DNA of 64,000 bases from Pseudonocardia oroxyli (lineage in GTDB: Bacteria; Actinomycetota; Actinomycetes; Mycobacteriales; Pseudonocardiaceae): positions 62,001-126,000 of the forward strand of contig NZ_FNBE01000008.1 in assembly GCF_900102195.1 (NCBI RefSeq), given 5' to 3'. Both the position numbers and the translations under genes were made by a program. The notes below the pieces were generated by a model. It made no database searches. It was not told where the DNA came from and saw only the letters and a program-made list of their open reading frames with translations. The stretch's first letter is position 1. Each line of letters starts with the position of its first letter. Shown piece by piece: positions 33,497 through 42,404 of this stretch.

Positions 33497-34629
33497 ATCT
33501 CCACGGTCTTCTCGGCCGCGGCCTGCCAGGCGAACTCCCGCACCGCGCGCTCGCGGCCCGCGGCGCCCATGGCCGCGGCCCGGGCCGGGTCGGCGAGCAC
33601 GGCGTCGACCGCCTGCGCGAGGCCCGCCTGGAAGGCGGCGGTGTCCGCGGCGTCGTAGTGCACGAGGGTCCCGGTCACGCCGTCCTCGACCACCTCGGGG
33701 ATCCCGCCGACGTCCGAGGCCACGACCGCCGTGCCGCACGCCATCGCCTCGAGGTTCACGATCCCCAGCGGTTCGTACACGCTCGGGCACACGAACACGG
33801 TCGCGGCGGACAGCAGCTGCCGGACCTCCGCGGTCCCGAGCATCTTCCGCACCCAGATCACGCCGGGCCGGGCCGCGGCGAGCTCGGTGACCGCCTTCTC
33901 GGTCTCCTCCGCGATCTCGGGGGTGTCCGGGGCGCCCGCGCAGAGCACGATCTGGGCCTCCGGCGAGATGGCGTGCGCGGCGGCGATCAGGTGCCCGACA
34001 CCCTTCTGCCGGGTGATCCGCCCGACGAACACCACGCTCGGCCGGTCCGGGTCCACCCCGTTGGCGAGCAGCGCCTCGCGCCCGGGGTCGGGGCGGTAGA
34101 AGTCCGTGTCGATGCCGTTGTGCACCACGTGGACGCGCGCCGGGTCGAGCGCCGGATAGCAGTCCAGGACGTCGGTGCGCATGCCCTCGCTGACGGCGAT
34201 CACCGCGTCCGCGGCCTCGTAGGCCGTCTTCTCCACCCACGAGGAGAGCCGGTACCCGCCGCCGAGCTGCTCGGCCTTCCACGGGCGGCGCGGCTCCAGC
34301 GAGTGCGCGGTGACCACGTGCGGGATGTCGTAGAGGGTCTTGGCCAGGTGGCCCGCCATGTTGGCGTACCAGGTGTGGGAGTGCGCGAGGGTCGCCTCCC
34401 CGAGCCCGGCGACCATGGTCAGGTCGGTGCCCAGGGTCTGCAGCGCCGGGTTCGCGGCGGCCAGCCCACCGGGCGTCGGATAGGTGTGGGCGCCCTCGCG
34501 GGGCGCGCCGAAGCAGTGCACGTCCACCTCGACCAGCGCCCGCAGCGCGGGGACGAGGTGGGCGACGTGGACGCCTGCCCCGCCGTAGACCTCCGGCGGG
34601 TACTCCCGAGTCAGCAGACCGATGCGCAC
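33481..34629 (-). CDS. glgA: Glycogen synthase / alpha-maltose-1-phosphate synthase (GT4)
   Basis: A 382-residue GT-B glycosyltransferase of the actinobacterial GlgA/GlgM type. The N-terminus [20 protein letters not shown] and the C-terminal domain with [14 protein letters not shown] and [20 protein letters not shown] (catalytic E-x7-E region) are typical of GT4. The mycobacterial orthologue (Rv1212c, GlgM) makes maltose-1-phosphate from ADP-glucose for the GlgE pathway, so that activity is likely. It is divergent from glgC, which makes its ADP-glucose donor; 87 bp separate the starts. Confidence 0.93.
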   Translation of the reverse strand: MRIGLLTREYPPEVYGGAGVHVAHLVPALRALVEVDVHCFGAPREGAHTYPTPGGLAAANPALQTLGTDLTMVAGLGEATLAHSHTWYANMAGHLAKTLYDIPHVVTAHSLEPRRPWKAEQLGGGYRLSSWVEKTAYEAADAVIAVSEGMRTDVLDCYPALDPARVHVVHNGIDTDFYRPDPGREALLANGVDPDRPSVVFVGRITRQKGVGHLIAAAHAISPEAQIVLCAGAPDTPEIAEETEKAVTELAAARPGVIWVRKMLGTAEVRQLLSAATVFVCPSVYEPLGIVNLEAMACGTAVVASDVGGIPEVVEDGVTGTLVHYDAADTAAFQAGLAQAVDAVLADPARAAAMGAAGRERAVREFAWQAAAEKTVEIYRAL

Positions 34630-34703
34630 GCGGGCACACGCTATCGGCGATCGGCTCGCTACACACCACGTGCCTCATATGGCCGCGACCACGCGAACCC
34701 CAC

Positions 34704-34709
34704 TAGGGT
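34704..34709 (+). promoter_or_regulatory. -10 element for leaderless glgC
   Basis: TAGGGT lies 7 nt before the GTG at 34717 with no Shine-Dalgarno sequence between them, the recurring leaderless layout of this region. Confidence 0.6.
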
Positions 34710-34716
34710 TGGCGCC

Positions 34717-35961
34717 GTGACCTCCTCGCGGATGCTGGGCCCGGGCGGCATGCCCGCGAACGTCCTGGGCATCGTCCTGGCGGGCGGCGAGGGCAAGCGA
34801 CTCTGGCCCCTCACCGCGGACCGGGCGAAGCCCGCGGTGCCGTTCGGCGGCAACTACCGACTCATCGACTTCGTGCTGTCCAACCTGGTGAACGCGGGCG
34901 TGCACCAGATCTGTGTGCTGACGCAGTACAAGTCGCACTCGCTGGACCGGCACATCTCCACCACCTGGCGGCTGTCCAGCGTGCTGGGGCAGTACATCAC
35001 CACCGTCCCGGCGCAGCAGCGGCTCGGTCGCCGCTGGTACACCGGCTCGGCGGACGCGATCTTCCAGAGCCTCAACCTGGTCTACGACGAGAAGCCGGAC
35101 TACATCGCGGTCTTCGGCGCGGACCACGTCTACCGCATGGACCCGAGCCAGATGATCGCGCAGCACGTCGCGACCGGCGCGGGCGTGACCGTCGCCGGCA
35201 TCCGGGTGCCGCGGGTCGAGGCGAAGGCCTTCGGGTGCATCGACTCGGACGAGTCCGGCAAGATCGTCGGCTTCCTGGAGAAGCCGTCGGACCCGCCCGC
35301 GGTGCCGGACGACCCCGAGGTCACGTTCGCCTCGATGGGCAACTACGTGTTCACCGCGGACGCCCTGGTCGACGCCCTGCGCGCGGACGCGGAGGACGGC
35401 GACTCCGACCACGACATGGGCGGCGACATCATCCCGCGCATGGTCAAGGACGGGGACGCGCACGTCTACGACTTCGCCGACAACATCGTGCCCGGGGCGA
35501 CCGACCGGGACTCCGGCTACTGGCGAGACGTCGGCACGATCGACGCCTACTACGACTCGCACACCGACCTGGTGAGCATCCACCCGATCTTCAACCTCTA
35601 CAACATGCGCTGGCCCATCCGCACGGCCACGCCGCCGCTGCCGCCCGCGAAGTTCGTCGACGGGGGCATCGCGCAGGACTCGATCGTCGGCGCGGGCACG
35701 ATCATCTCCGGTGCCATCGTGCGCCGGTCCACGATCAGTCCCGGGGTGACGGTGCAGAACGGGGCCGAGGTGTCGGACTCCGTGGTCCTGCCGGGGGCGC
35801 GGATCGGGCGCGGGGCTGTGGTGCGCCGCGCGATCCTGGACAAGAACGTCGTGGTGCCGGACGGTGCGCTGATCGGCGTGGACCTGGCGCTGGACCGGGC
35901 CCGCTACACGGTCAGCCCGGGCGGCGTGGTCGTCCTGGGCAAGGGCGTCACGGCCCTGTAG
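34717..35961 (+). CDS. glgC: Glucose-1-phosphate adenylyltransferase
   Basis: A 414-residue ADP-glucose pyrophosphorylase. The nucleotidyltransferase domain has [28 protein letters not shown] and [10 protein letters not shown]; residues about 300-414 form the left-handed beta helix ([18 protein letters not shown]). Length is close to mycobacterial GlgC (404). GTG 34717 agrees with the leaderless promoter; a start at ATG 34732 would remove five residues. It is divergent from glgA. Likely allosteric control by glycolytic intermediates is known for the family and not visible in sequence. Confidence 0.95.
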   Translation: MTSSRMLGPGGMPANVLGIVLAGGEGKRLWPLTADRAKPAVPFGGNYRLIDFVLSNLVNAGVHQICVLTQYKSHSLDRHISTTWRLSSVLGQYITTVPAQQRLGRRWYTGSADAIFQSLNLVYDEKPDYIAVFGADHVYRMDPSQMIAQHVATGAGVTVAGIRVPRVEAKAFGCIDSDESGKIVGFLEKPSDPPAVPDDPEVTFASMGNYVFTADALVDALRADAEDGDSDHDMGGDIIPRMVKDGDAHVYDFADNIVPGATDRDSGYWRDVGTIDAYYDSHTDLVSIHPIFNLYNMRWPIRTATPPLPPAKFVDGGIAQDSIVGAGTIISGAIVRRSTISPGVTVQNGAEVSDSVVLPGARIGRGAVVRRAILDKNVVVPDGALIGVDLALDRARYTVSPGGVVVLGKGVTAL

Positions 35962-35970
35962 CCCCACGCC

Positions 35971-36010
35971 GTGCGCGGCGATCGTCGCCCTGGCGACGAT
36001 CCCCGCTCAC
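35971..36010. terminator. Imperfect palindrome after glgC
   Basis: The segment after the glgC stop contains GATCGTCGCC and GGCGACGATC around a 2-nt centre, extended by imperfect pairing to about 19 bp. It resembles the hairpins at 39876, 48808 and 55593 and lies in a convergent junction. Confidence 0.6.
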
Positions 36011-36014
36011 GACC

Positions 36015-36437
36015 TCAGCGGCGGGTGGCGAGCAGCATCCCGTCGGGGAGGACGGTGGCGACCCACCGTTCGTCGTCCTCCTCGACGGTGCCGCCCGCCA
36101 GCGCGACCACCCCGCCGGGCCGCAGGAGCCGGGCCGCCTCGGCGAGGTGGTCGACCTCCGCGGCGTGGGCGACGACCAGGTCGTACCCGCCGTCGGTCAG
36201 CCGCGGGAGCACCTCGGACGCCAGCCCGTTGATCAGCCGGAACCGGCCGGGGGCGTGCCCGGCGTCGAGGAAGACGCGGCGCGCGGCCCGCTGGACCTCG
36301 GGGTCGACGTCGATCGTGGTGAGCGTGCCGTCGGCCGCCATGCCGCTCAACAGGGCCAGCCCGGTGGCGCCGGAGCCGGTGCCGATCTCCACGACGGCGC
36401 GGGCGCAGGTCGTCGCGGCCAGGAACCGGAGCAGCAT
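36015..36437 (-). CDS. SAM-dependent O-methyltransferase, short form
   Basis: A 140-residue class I methyltransferase. The SAM site VVEIGTGSGATGLALLSG starts at residue 15, followed by TTIDVDPEVQRAARRVF and VVAHAAEVDHLAEAARLL. Mycobacterial Rv1220c, at the same place next to sigE, has about 70 more N-terminal residues including the first helices. No in-frame start exists upstream here, and TATGTT lies 8 nt before the ATG, so the short form may be real. Whether it is an active enzyme or a degraded one is open. Confidence 0.75.
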   Translation of the reverse strand: MLLRFLAATTCARAVVEIGTGSGATGLALLSGMAADGTLTTIDVDPEVQRAARRVFLDAGHAPGRFRLINGLASEVLPRLTDGGYDLVVAHAAEVDHLAEAARLLRPGGVVALAGGTVEEDDERWVATVLPDGMLLATRR

Positions 36438-36553
36438 AGATCGAGAACATACTGGTTCACAGGTTCTTCTCAGACGACTATCACGCTCCTGTCACGGGGG
36501 TCCGTCATCGTGATGGTCGTGGGAGCGGGGTCGTCGCACCCACGCCGGGGCCG

Positions 36554-36580
36554 GGAACCAACCCCGCCGGCCCGACGTTG
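36554..36580 (+). promoter_or_regulatory. ECF (SigE-type) promoter before sigE
   Basis: GGAACC (36554-36559), a 16-nt spacer and CGTTG (36576-36580) match the SigE/SigH-type consensus GGAAC-N16-CGTT. It lies 42 bp before the sigE ATG, consistent with autoregulation. Confidence 0.65.
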
Positions 36581-36621
36581 AACCGGACGGCACGACCCGC
36601 CGCAGGAGGTGCGCTCCCCCC

Positions 36622-37224
36622 ATGACGAGCCGACCGGCCACAGTGGGCTTCGACGAGTCGAAGCCCGCGGAGGTGTCCGACTGGACGCCGCCGAGCTGGG
36701 ACGAGGTCGTCCGGGAGCACGCGGACCGGGTCTACCGGCTCGCCTACCGGCTCACGGGCAACCCGCACGACGCCGAGGACCTCACCCAGGAGACCTTCAT
36801 CCGGGTCTTCCGGTCCCTGGCCAACTACCGCCCCGGCACCTTCGAGGGGTGGCTCCACCGCATCACCACGAACCTCTTCCTGGACATGGTCCGCCGCCGC
36901 GCCCGGCTGCGCATGGAGGGCCTGCCCGAGGACACCGACCGGCTGCCCGGCGGTGGCCCGGAGCCGGAGGAGGTGTTCTCCGCGACCCACCTCGACCCGA
37001 CCCTGCAGGCCGCGCTCGACGAGCTGGCCCCGGAGTTCCGGGCCGCGGTCGTGCTGTGTGACGTGGAGGGGCTCTCGTACGAGGAGATCGGCGCCACCCT
37101 CGGGGTGAAGCTGGGTACGGTGAGGAGCAGGATCCACCGGGGCCGCGCCGCGCTGCGTCAGGCGATCGAGCGGCAGCGCGCCCTGGAGGGTGACGGTACG
37201 CACAAGGAGGTAGCGGTCGCATGA
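36622..37224 (+). CDS. sigE: ECF RNA polymerase sigma factor SigE
   Basis: A 200-residue extracytoplasmic-function sigma factor. Region 2 (residues 30-100) contains [20 protein letters not shown] (2.1/2.2) and [16 protein letters not shown] (2.4). Region 4 (130-185) has [20 protein letters not shown] and [19 protein letters not shown]. Together with the overlapping anti-sigma gene, HtrA and TatB downstream, it is the counterpart of mycobacterial sigE (Rv1221), which responds to envelope stress. AGGAGGTG lies about 10 nt before the ATG. A matching ECF promoter sits upstream. Confidence 0.95.
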   Translation: MTSRPATVGFDESKPAEVSDWTPPSWDEVVREHADRVYRLAYRLTGNPHDAEDLTQETFIRVFRSLANYRPGTFEGWLHRITTNLFLDMVRRRARLRMEGLPEDTDRLPGGGPEPEEVFSATHLDPTLQAALDELAPEFRAAVVLCDVEGLSYEEIGATLGVKLGTVRSRIHRGRAALRQAIERQRALEGDGTHKEVAVA

Positions 37225-37877
37225 CCGACGGGCTGCGTGGCTCTCGGAGGTTCGGGCGGGACTGGGGCATCGACCATCTGTCGCTGGACGCGGTGGTCGC
37301 CTACGTCGACGACGAACTGTCCGCCGCCGCGCACGCCCGTGCCGAGCAGCACCTCGCGGACTGCGGGGAGTGCTCGGCCGAGGTCGTGGCGCAGCGGCAG
37401 GTGCGGTCCGCGTTGCGGGCCGCCGACGAGCCACGGGTGCCGGACTGGCTGCGCACCAAGCTCGGCTCCATCCCGCAGGACACGGACCTGCCCGGCCCGC
37501 CGCCCGGCCTGGCCGTCACGGCCGAGGGCGAGCTGGTGTCGGTGCTGCGCCCGGAGGTCCTGAGCCCGCAGGCCCTGGTGGCCCCCGCCGGGCTGGACGC
37601 CGCGCACACCGTTCCCGTCCAGTCCCGGCGCCGCACGCGGGTCGGGGTCACGGCGGTGTCCGGGCTCGCGCTCGGCGCGCTGGCGTTCGTCGGGCTGCCG
37701 TCGGCGACCTCCAGCACCCCGCCCGCCCAGCCGGACCGTGGAGTCCTCGGCGGCCCCGTCCTGGGTACGCCGAACGCGGGCACCGCCCGGCTCAACACCG
37801 GCCCCACGGTGCAGCCCGCCGCGGTCCGCAGCACCCCGACCCCCACGCCGTCGCCCACCCGGGTGCCGGAGAGGTAG
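37221..37877 (+). CDS. rseA: Anti-sigma-E factor RseA (ZAS type)
   Basis: A 218-residue anti-sigma factor. The N-terminal zinc-binding anti-sigma domain carries the H-x3-C-x2-C motif in [10 protein letters not shown] (around residues 44-53), which inhibits SigE through region-2/4 contacts and is redox-sensitive in homologues. One hydrophobic segment lies at about 142-160 ([17 protein letters not shown]), and the tail is Pro/Thr-rich and probably extracytoplasmic. The ATG overlaps the sigE stop, so the partners are translationally coupled. Confidence 0.92.
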   Translation: MTDGLRGSRRFGRDWGIDHLSLDAVVAYVDDELSAAAHARAEQHLADCGECSAEVVAQRQVRSALRAADEPRVPDWLRTKLGSIPQDTDLPGPPPGLAVTAEGELVSVLRPEVLSPQALVAPAGLDAAHTVPVQSRRRTRVGVTAVSGLALGALAFVGLPSATSSTPPAQPDRGVLGGPVLGTPNAGTARLNTGPTVQPAAVRSTPTPTPSPTRVPER

Positions 37878-37913
37878 ACGGGGACTTCACCCCTCGTCCG
37901 GCAGGATCGTCCC

Positions 37914-39425
37914 GTGTCCGACGCCCAGGACCCGGCCGACCGGGACGCCCCGCCCCGGCTGGGGCCCCGCGGCCTCGACCGCCCGCCGGTGGATCCCGAG
38001 GCGGCCTCGGTGTTCGGGCGTCCGGAGGGTGTCGACGGGGCGTTCGGTGACCGCGCGACCTCACCGAACGGCTCCCGCACCCGCCTCGCCCCGGCGCCCA
38101 CCGCGGCGCTGGCCGGCGCGTTCGGCCGGGCCGAGGGATCGACCGGGCCCGCACTGCAGCGCCCGCCCGAGACCGGCGGCCCGCGCCACCCGGACGAGGA
38201 CGCCTTCTGGGACGGCGACACCCCCGCCCGGGAGGACCCCTGGCGCCGCCCGGAGACCGGTGTCGAGCTGGGCCCGCCGCCCGTCGCCGACCGGCCACCG
38301 GTGTCCGCGCCGGTGCCCGGCCCCCGGCTGTCCGTGCGCGAGGTGCTGTTCGGCGGGCGGGTGCAGCCGCGGGCGCTGGTCGTGCTCGGGCTGATCGCCC
38401 TGCTCGTCGGCGCGGTGGGCGGGATGGTCGGGCGCTACACCGTGGAGGGGGCGAACTCGCTGACCGATCCGGGGGCCACGCTCGCGGAGGTGAGCGAGGC
38501 CAAGGAGCGCCCGCCGGGATCCGTCGCGGACGTCGCGGCGCGAGTGCTGCCGGCCGTCGTGTCGATCGACGTCAAGGTGGGGGACCAGGGCGGCACCGGC
38601 TCCGGCGTCGTGATCGACCCCGCCGGGTACGTGCTGACCAACAACCACGTCATCGCGCCCGCCACGAACACGCCGAACGGCACCGTCCAGGCCGTGTTCA
38701 ACGACGGCACCCGGGTGCCCGCGGCGGTCGTCGGGCGGGACCCCAAGACCGATCTCGCGGTGCTGAAGGTGCAGGTCACCAACCCGACCGTGGCCCAGTT
38801 CGGCAGTCGCGGCGGGCTCGCCGTCGGCGACTCGGTGATCGCGATCGGCTCGCCGCTGGGGCTCGCCGGCACGGTGACCACCGGGATCGTCAGCGCGCTG
38901 GACCGCCCCGTCCGGCTCGACGGTCAGGGCGACGACATCGCCGTCATCGACGCGGTGCAGACGGACGCGGCGATCAACCCCGGCAACTCCGGCGGCGCGC
39001 TGGTGGACGCGACCGGCGCCGTCGTCGGGATCAACACGGCCATCCGCAGCCTCTCCGGCGGGCAGGACGAGGGCGGGTCGATCGGCCTCGGCTTCGCCAT
39101 CCCGATCGACGACGCCCGCGGGATCGCCGAGGAGCTGATCCGCACCGGGACGGTCACCCACGCCGACCTGGGCGTGAACGCCCGCTCGGTCACCGACGGC
39201 AGCGCGGACGGAGCCCAGGTCCAGAACGTCGTCGCGGGGGGTCCCGCCGCGCAGGCCGGGATCCTGGAGGGGGACGTGCTGGTGAAGGTGCGGGACCGGA
39301 CGATCGCCGGGGCGGACGAGCTGATCGTGGCGGTGCGCGAGGGCGAGCCGGGCGAGGCGGTGCCCGTGGAGCTCATCCGGGACGGACGTCCGCTCACCGT
39401 GACCGTCACACTGGGCTCGGACTGA
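37914..39425 (+). CDS. htrA: HtrA/DegP-like serine protease, membrane-anchored
   Basis: A 503-residue protease: a long disordered cytoplasmic N-terminus (1-150), one transmembrane helix (154-173), a trypsin-like domain with catalytic H245 (TNNHVIAP), D280 (KTDLAVLKV) and S359 (GNSGGALVD), and a C-terminal PDZ domain (about 400-500; VVAGGPAAQAGILEGDVLVK). It degrades misfolded extracytoplasmic proteins and works with SigE/RseA in envelope stress. The GTG at 37914 is 36 nt after rseA. The order sigE-rseA-htrA-tatB is the same as in mycobacteria. Confidence 0.95.
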   Translation: MSDAQDPADRDAPPRLGPRGLDRPPVDPEAASVFGRPEGVDGAFGDRATSPNGSRTRLAPAPTAALAGAFGRAEGSTGPALQRPPETGGPRHPDEDAFWDGDTPAREDPWRRPETGVELGPPPVADRPPVSAPVPGPRLSVREVLFGGRVQPRALVVLGLIALLVGAVGGMVGRYTVEGANSLTDPGATLAEVSEAKERPPGSVADVAARVLPAVVSIDVKVGDQGGTGSGVVIDPAGYVLTNNHVIAPATNTPNGTVQAVFNDGTRVPAAVVGRDPKTDLAVLKVQVTNPTVAQFGSRGGLAVGDSVIAIGSPLGLAGTVTTGIVSALDRPVRLDGQGDDIAVIDAVQTDAAINPGNSGGALVDATGAVVGINTAIRSLSGGQDEGGSIGLGFAIPIDDARGIAEELIRTGTVTHADLGVNARSVTDGSADGAQVQNVVAGGPAAQAGILEGDVLVKVRDRTIAGADELIVAVREGEPGEAVPVELIRDGRPLTVTVTLGSD

Positions 39426-39445
39426 GACCCGGCTAGGCTGGCGCC

Positions 39446-39877
39446 GTGTTCGACAGTGTGGGCTGGGGGGAGATCCTGGTCATCGTGGTGGCCGGGCTGT
39501 TCATCCTCGGCCCCGAGCGGCTGCCCTCGGCCGCCGCGTGGCTGGGCAAGACCATCCGCCAGGTCCGCGAGTACGCGACCGGCGCGCAGACCAAGCTCCG
39601 GGACGAGATGGGGCCGGAGTTCGAGGAACTGCGCAAGCCGCTGCAGGACCTGCAGAGCCTGCGGAACTTCAACCCCCGCACCGCCGTCCGCCGCACCCTG
39701 TTCGACGGGGACGCCGACCCGCTGGGCCTCAACGCCCTGAAGAACAACGGCAACGGCACCAACGGCACCAACGGCACCAACGGCGCGTCGACCCCGCCCG
39801 CGGCCCCACCCGCGTCGAGACCGGTCGAACGCCTGGCCCCCGACGAGCGCCCCCCGATCGACCCCGACGCCACCTGA
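39446..39877 (+). CDS. tatB: Sec-independent protein translocase TatB
   Basis: A 143-residue TatB: one N-terminal helix (residues 8-23, WGEILVIVVAGLFILGPERL), an amphipathic helix (LPSAAAWLGKTIRQVREY) and a polar tail with Asn-Gly-Thr repeats. It forms the twin-arginine receptor with TatC, which is not in this window. TAGGCT lies 6 nt before the GTG, so the gene is probably leaderless despite following htrA closely. The position after htrA matches Rv1224. Confidence 0.94.
   Translation: MFDSVGWGEILVIVVAGLFILGPERLPSAAAWLGKTIRQVREYATGAQTKLRDEMGPEFEELRKPLQDLQSLRNFNPRTAVRRTLFDGDADPLGLNALKNNGNGTNGTNGTNGASTPPAAPPASRPVERLAPDERPPIDPDAT
39746..39787. repeat. 9-bp (NGT) repeat in tatB
   Basis: Direct 9-bp units AACGGCACC (three full copies plus AACGGC units) encode the Asn-Gly-Thr tail of TatB. 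The repeat keeps the frame, so length variation would be tolerated. Confidence 0.85.
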
Positions 39878-39923
39878 CTGTGAGTGGGGATGGTCGCCAG
39901 AGCGACTATCCCCACTCACAGTC
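39876..39923. terminator. Palindromic hairpin between tatB and the amidase gene
   Basis: GTGAGTGGGGATGGTCGCC pairs with its complement at 39901-39919 with two deviations, extended on both sides by GACT/AGTC to about 23 bp, with a 2-nt loop. The stem overlaps both stop codons. It is a member of a hairpin family shared with 48808 and 55593. Confidence 0.75.
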
Positions 39924-41316
39924 AGCGGAGCAGGGTCGGGACGGCCTTGTGGTGCTCCGTGGCCTGCTCGAAGGCGTGCGCCGCGGCCAGGACCCGGCCG
40001 TCCGCGTGGCGCGGGCCGACGATCTGCAGGCTCACCGGCAGCCCGTCGCCGGTGAGGCCGCAGGGGACGCTCGCCGCCGGCTGCTGGGTCATGTTGAAGG
40101 GGTAGGTGAAGGGCGTCCAGCTCGTCCACCGGCCCTGGCCGGACGGGGTCTCGAGGCCGCCGTCGAAGGCGGGGATCGGCAGCGTCGGGGTCAGCAGCAG
40201 GTCGAACTCGCGGTGGAAGGCGCCCATCTGCGAGCCCATGTCGTTGCGCACCGCCATGGCGCCGAGGAAGTCCGTGGCCGAGTAGGTCGCGCCGAGCTCG
40301 GCCACCTCGACCAGACCCGGGTCCATCCGCTCGCGCTGGGCGGCCGAGTACGGCTCGAGGCACTTCGCGGCGCCCGCGAACCACAGCACGTGGAAGGGGT
40401 CGACGCAGTCGGCGAAGCCGGGATCGGCCCGCTCGACGACCGCCCCGAGCCGGGCGAACACCTCCGCGGCGGCCTCGAAGGCCGCCTTCACGTCCGGGTG
40501 CACGTCGACGTGGCCGAGGGTGGGGCTGACCGCGATGCGCAGCCCGGCGACGCCCTCGACCGCCTGCTCGGCGAACGAGCGGGGCGGGGTGTCGAGGAGC
40601 CAGGGGTCCCGGGCGTCGAACCCGGCGATCACGTCGAGGAGCAGCGCCGAGTCCAGGGCGGTGCGGGTCATCGGGCCCACGTGCGCGAGGGTGCCGAACG
40701 GGCTGCCGGGGTGGTGCGCGACGCGACCGTAGGTCGACTTGTGCGCGACCGTGCCGGTGAACGCCGCGGGGATCCGGACCGAGCCGCCCGCGTCCGTGCC
40801 CAGCGACAGCGCGCCCATGCCCAGGCCCACCGCCGCGGCGGACCCGCCGGACGAGCCGCCCGCGGTCTTCGTGGGGTCCCAGGGGTTGGTGGTGACCCCC
40901 CAGCGCGGCGAGTCGGTGACGCCCTTCCACGCGTACTCCGGCGTGGTCACCTTGCCGAGCAGCACCGCGCCCGCCTCCCGGACCCGCGCGACCGGCGGGC
41001 CGTCGACGTCGAACGGCTCGGGCTGCTCGGCCACCCACGAGCCGCGGGTGGTCGGCCAGCCCCGGGTGAGCAGGATGTCCTTGATCGAGGTGGGCACGCC
41101 GTCGAGCGGGCCGACGGGGGTGCCCGCCTTCCAGCGCTCCGCGGACTCGCGGGCGCTCGCCAGTGCGGAGTCCGCGTCGACCAGGGTGAACGCGTGGACC
41201 GCCGCGTCGTACTCCTCGATGCGGTCGAGCGCGTCCTGCGTGGCCTGGACCGGCGAGATCTCCCCCTTCTCGTACCCGGCGAGCAGCTCGGTGGCGGAGA
41301 GGTCAGCGGTGCTCAT
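39922..41316 (-). CDS. Amidase (amidase signature family)
   Basis: A 464-residue amidase-signature hydrolase. The Ser-cisSer-Lys triad is placed at K79 (TSIKDILL), S155 (GGSSGGSAAAV) and S179 (GTDAGGSVRIP). GGAGG 5 nt before the ATG at 41316 sets the start. It follows the D-2-hydroxyacid dehydrogenase gene by 34 nt on the same strand, so the two form an operon that diverges from the DUF3830 operon across a GntR-type operator. The substrate is an unknown carboxamide. A GatA role is excluded: there is no gatB/gatC neighbour and the sequence is only generally related. Confidence 0.9.
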   Translation of the reverse strand: MSTADLSATELLAGYEKGEISPVQATQDALDRIEEYDAAVHAFTLVDADSALASARESAERWKAGTPVGPLDGVPTSIKDILLTRGWPTTRGSWVAEQPEPFDVDGPPVARVREAGAVLLGKVTTPEYAWKGVTDSPRWGVTTNPWDPTKTAGGSSGGSAAAVGLGMGALSLGTDAGGSVRIPAAFTGTVAHKSTYGRVAHHPGSPFGTLAHVGPMTRTALDSALLLDVIAGFDARDPWLLDTPPRSFAEQAVEGVAGLRIAVSPTLGHVDVHPDVKAAFEAAAEVFARLGAVVERADPGFADCVDPFHVLWFAGAAKCLEPYSAAQRERMDPGLVEVAELGATYSATDFLGAMAVRNDMGSQMGAFHREFDLLLTPTLPIPAFDGGLETPSGQGRWTSWTPFTYPFNMTQQPAASVPCGLTGDGLPVSLQIVGPRHADGRVLAAAHAFEQATEHHKAVPTLLR

Positions 41317-41350
41317 CTCGCCTCCACGGGAGAGAGTGTGTCGGCGGTGG

Positions 41351-42310
41351 TCACGAGGAGGCACCCTTCACATAGCCGAGGGACTTGTCGACGACGTTGG
41401 CCAGCGGTTCGCCCGCCCGGAAGCGGGCCAGGTTGGCCAGGAACTGATCCTGCAGCGTGGCGCGCCAGCCCGCGACGTCACCGGACATGTGCGGCGTGAC
41501 GAGCACGTTCTCCATCGTCCACAGCGGCGAGTCGGCGGGCAGCGGCTCGACCTCGAAGACGTCGAGCGCGGCGCCCGCGATCCGGCCCTCGGCCAGCGCG
41601 GCGACGAGGTCCGACTCCACGACCAGCCCGCCGCGGCCCACGTTGACGACGCGGGCGTGGTCCGGCAGCAGGTCCAGCGCGGCCTTGTCGAGCAGGCCGC
41701 GGGTGGCGTCGGTGAGCGGGGCGGCGAGGACCAGCCAGTCCGCGGTCGGGAGCAGCGAGGACAGCTCGTCGAAGGCGTGCACCCCCGCGGCGGCCCGGCG
41801 CCCGACGAGTTCGACGGTCAGCCCGATCGCTCGCAGCATGTCCGCCACGGCCCGCCCGATCGGCCCACTGCCGACGACGACGGCGGTGCGGCCCGCGACC
41901 GTCGTCGTCTCCCGGTGGCGCCACTCGCTGCGCGCCTGCAGCCGCAGCGAGCCGGGCAGGTCCTTGGCGAAGGCGAGCACCACGCCGGTGACGAACTCGG
42001 CGATCGGCCGGTCGAACACCCCACGCGCGTTGGTGAGCTGCGCGGGGTGGGCCTGCAGTTCGGGGAAGGTGACCTTGTCCACGCCCGCGCTGGCGGTGTG
42101 CACCCAGCGCACTCGGCCGGTGTCGGCCGCGCGCCAGGCCGCGGGCACGGCGTGGGAGAGGAAGTCCCAGACCAGCAGGACGTCCGCGCCGGACAGGGCG
42201 TCCGCGAGGTCGGCGTCGCCCGCGAGGCGCACCTCGACGTCGCCCAGATCGCCGGGTGGGTCTTCCCCCGCCAATACGGCGACGACGGGCTGACCAGGCG
42301 AAACCGGCAC
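41351..42310 (-). CDS. D-2-hydroxyacid dehydrogenase (NAD-dependent)
   Basis: A 319-residue dehydrogenase of the D-isomer-specific 2-hydroxyacid family. The nucleotide motif is VVGSGPIGRAVADML (residues 145-159), and the catalytic set is R226 (NVGRGGLVV), E255 (VFEVEPL) and H274 (TPHMSG). It reduces a 2-keto acid or oxidises a D-2-hydroxy acid; the specificity is not readable. The start ATG at 42310 lies just downstream of a good divergent promoter (TTGACA-N17-TAGCGT on this strand) whose -35 box is inside the operator palindrome. It is the first gene of the operon with the amidase. Confidence 0.92.
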   Translation of the reverse strand: MPVSPGQPVVAVLAGEDPPGDLGDVEVRLAGDADLADALSGADVLLVWDFLSHAVPAAWRAADTGRVRWVHTASAGVDKVTFPELQAHPAQLTNARGVFDRPIAEFVTGVVLAFAKDLPGSLRLQARSEWRHRETTTVAGRTAVVVGSGPIGRAVADMLRAIGLTVELVGRRAAAGVHAFDELSSLLPTADWLVLAAPLTDATRGLLDKAALDLLPDHARVVNVGRGGLVVESDLVAALAEGRIAGAALDVFEVEPLPADSPLWTMENVLVTPHMSGDVAGWRATLQDQFLANLARFRAGEPLANVVDKSLGYVKGASS

Positions 42311-42343
42311 GCGGAAGATCCTCTCGGCAGGGCTGGGCGGTGT

Positions 42344-42384
42344 TTGACACGCTAGGAACCGGCCGTAGGATTGTCAACAATCCT
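42344..42384. promoter_or_regulatory. Back-to-back promoters with GntR-type operator O1
   Basis: On the plus strand TTGACA (42344-42349), 16 nt and TAGGAT (42366-42371) form a promoter for the DUF3830 gene. On the minus strand TTGACA (42377-42372), 17 nt and TAGCGT (42354-42349) form a promoter for the dehydrogenase gene. The perfect 18-bp palindrome AGGATTGTCAACAATCCT (42367-42384) covers the plus -10 box and the minus -35 box. The core TTGTCAACAA fits the FadR-type GntR consensus TNGT-NN-ACNA. Confidence 0.75.
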
Positions 42385-42404
42385 TCGATCGCTAGGGAGC
42401 GGCA

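Noticed and set aside
39922-41316. Glutamyl-tRNA(Gln) amidotransferase subunit A (gatA)
   Set aside because: It shares only the general amidase signature; gatB and gatC are absent and the context is catabolic.
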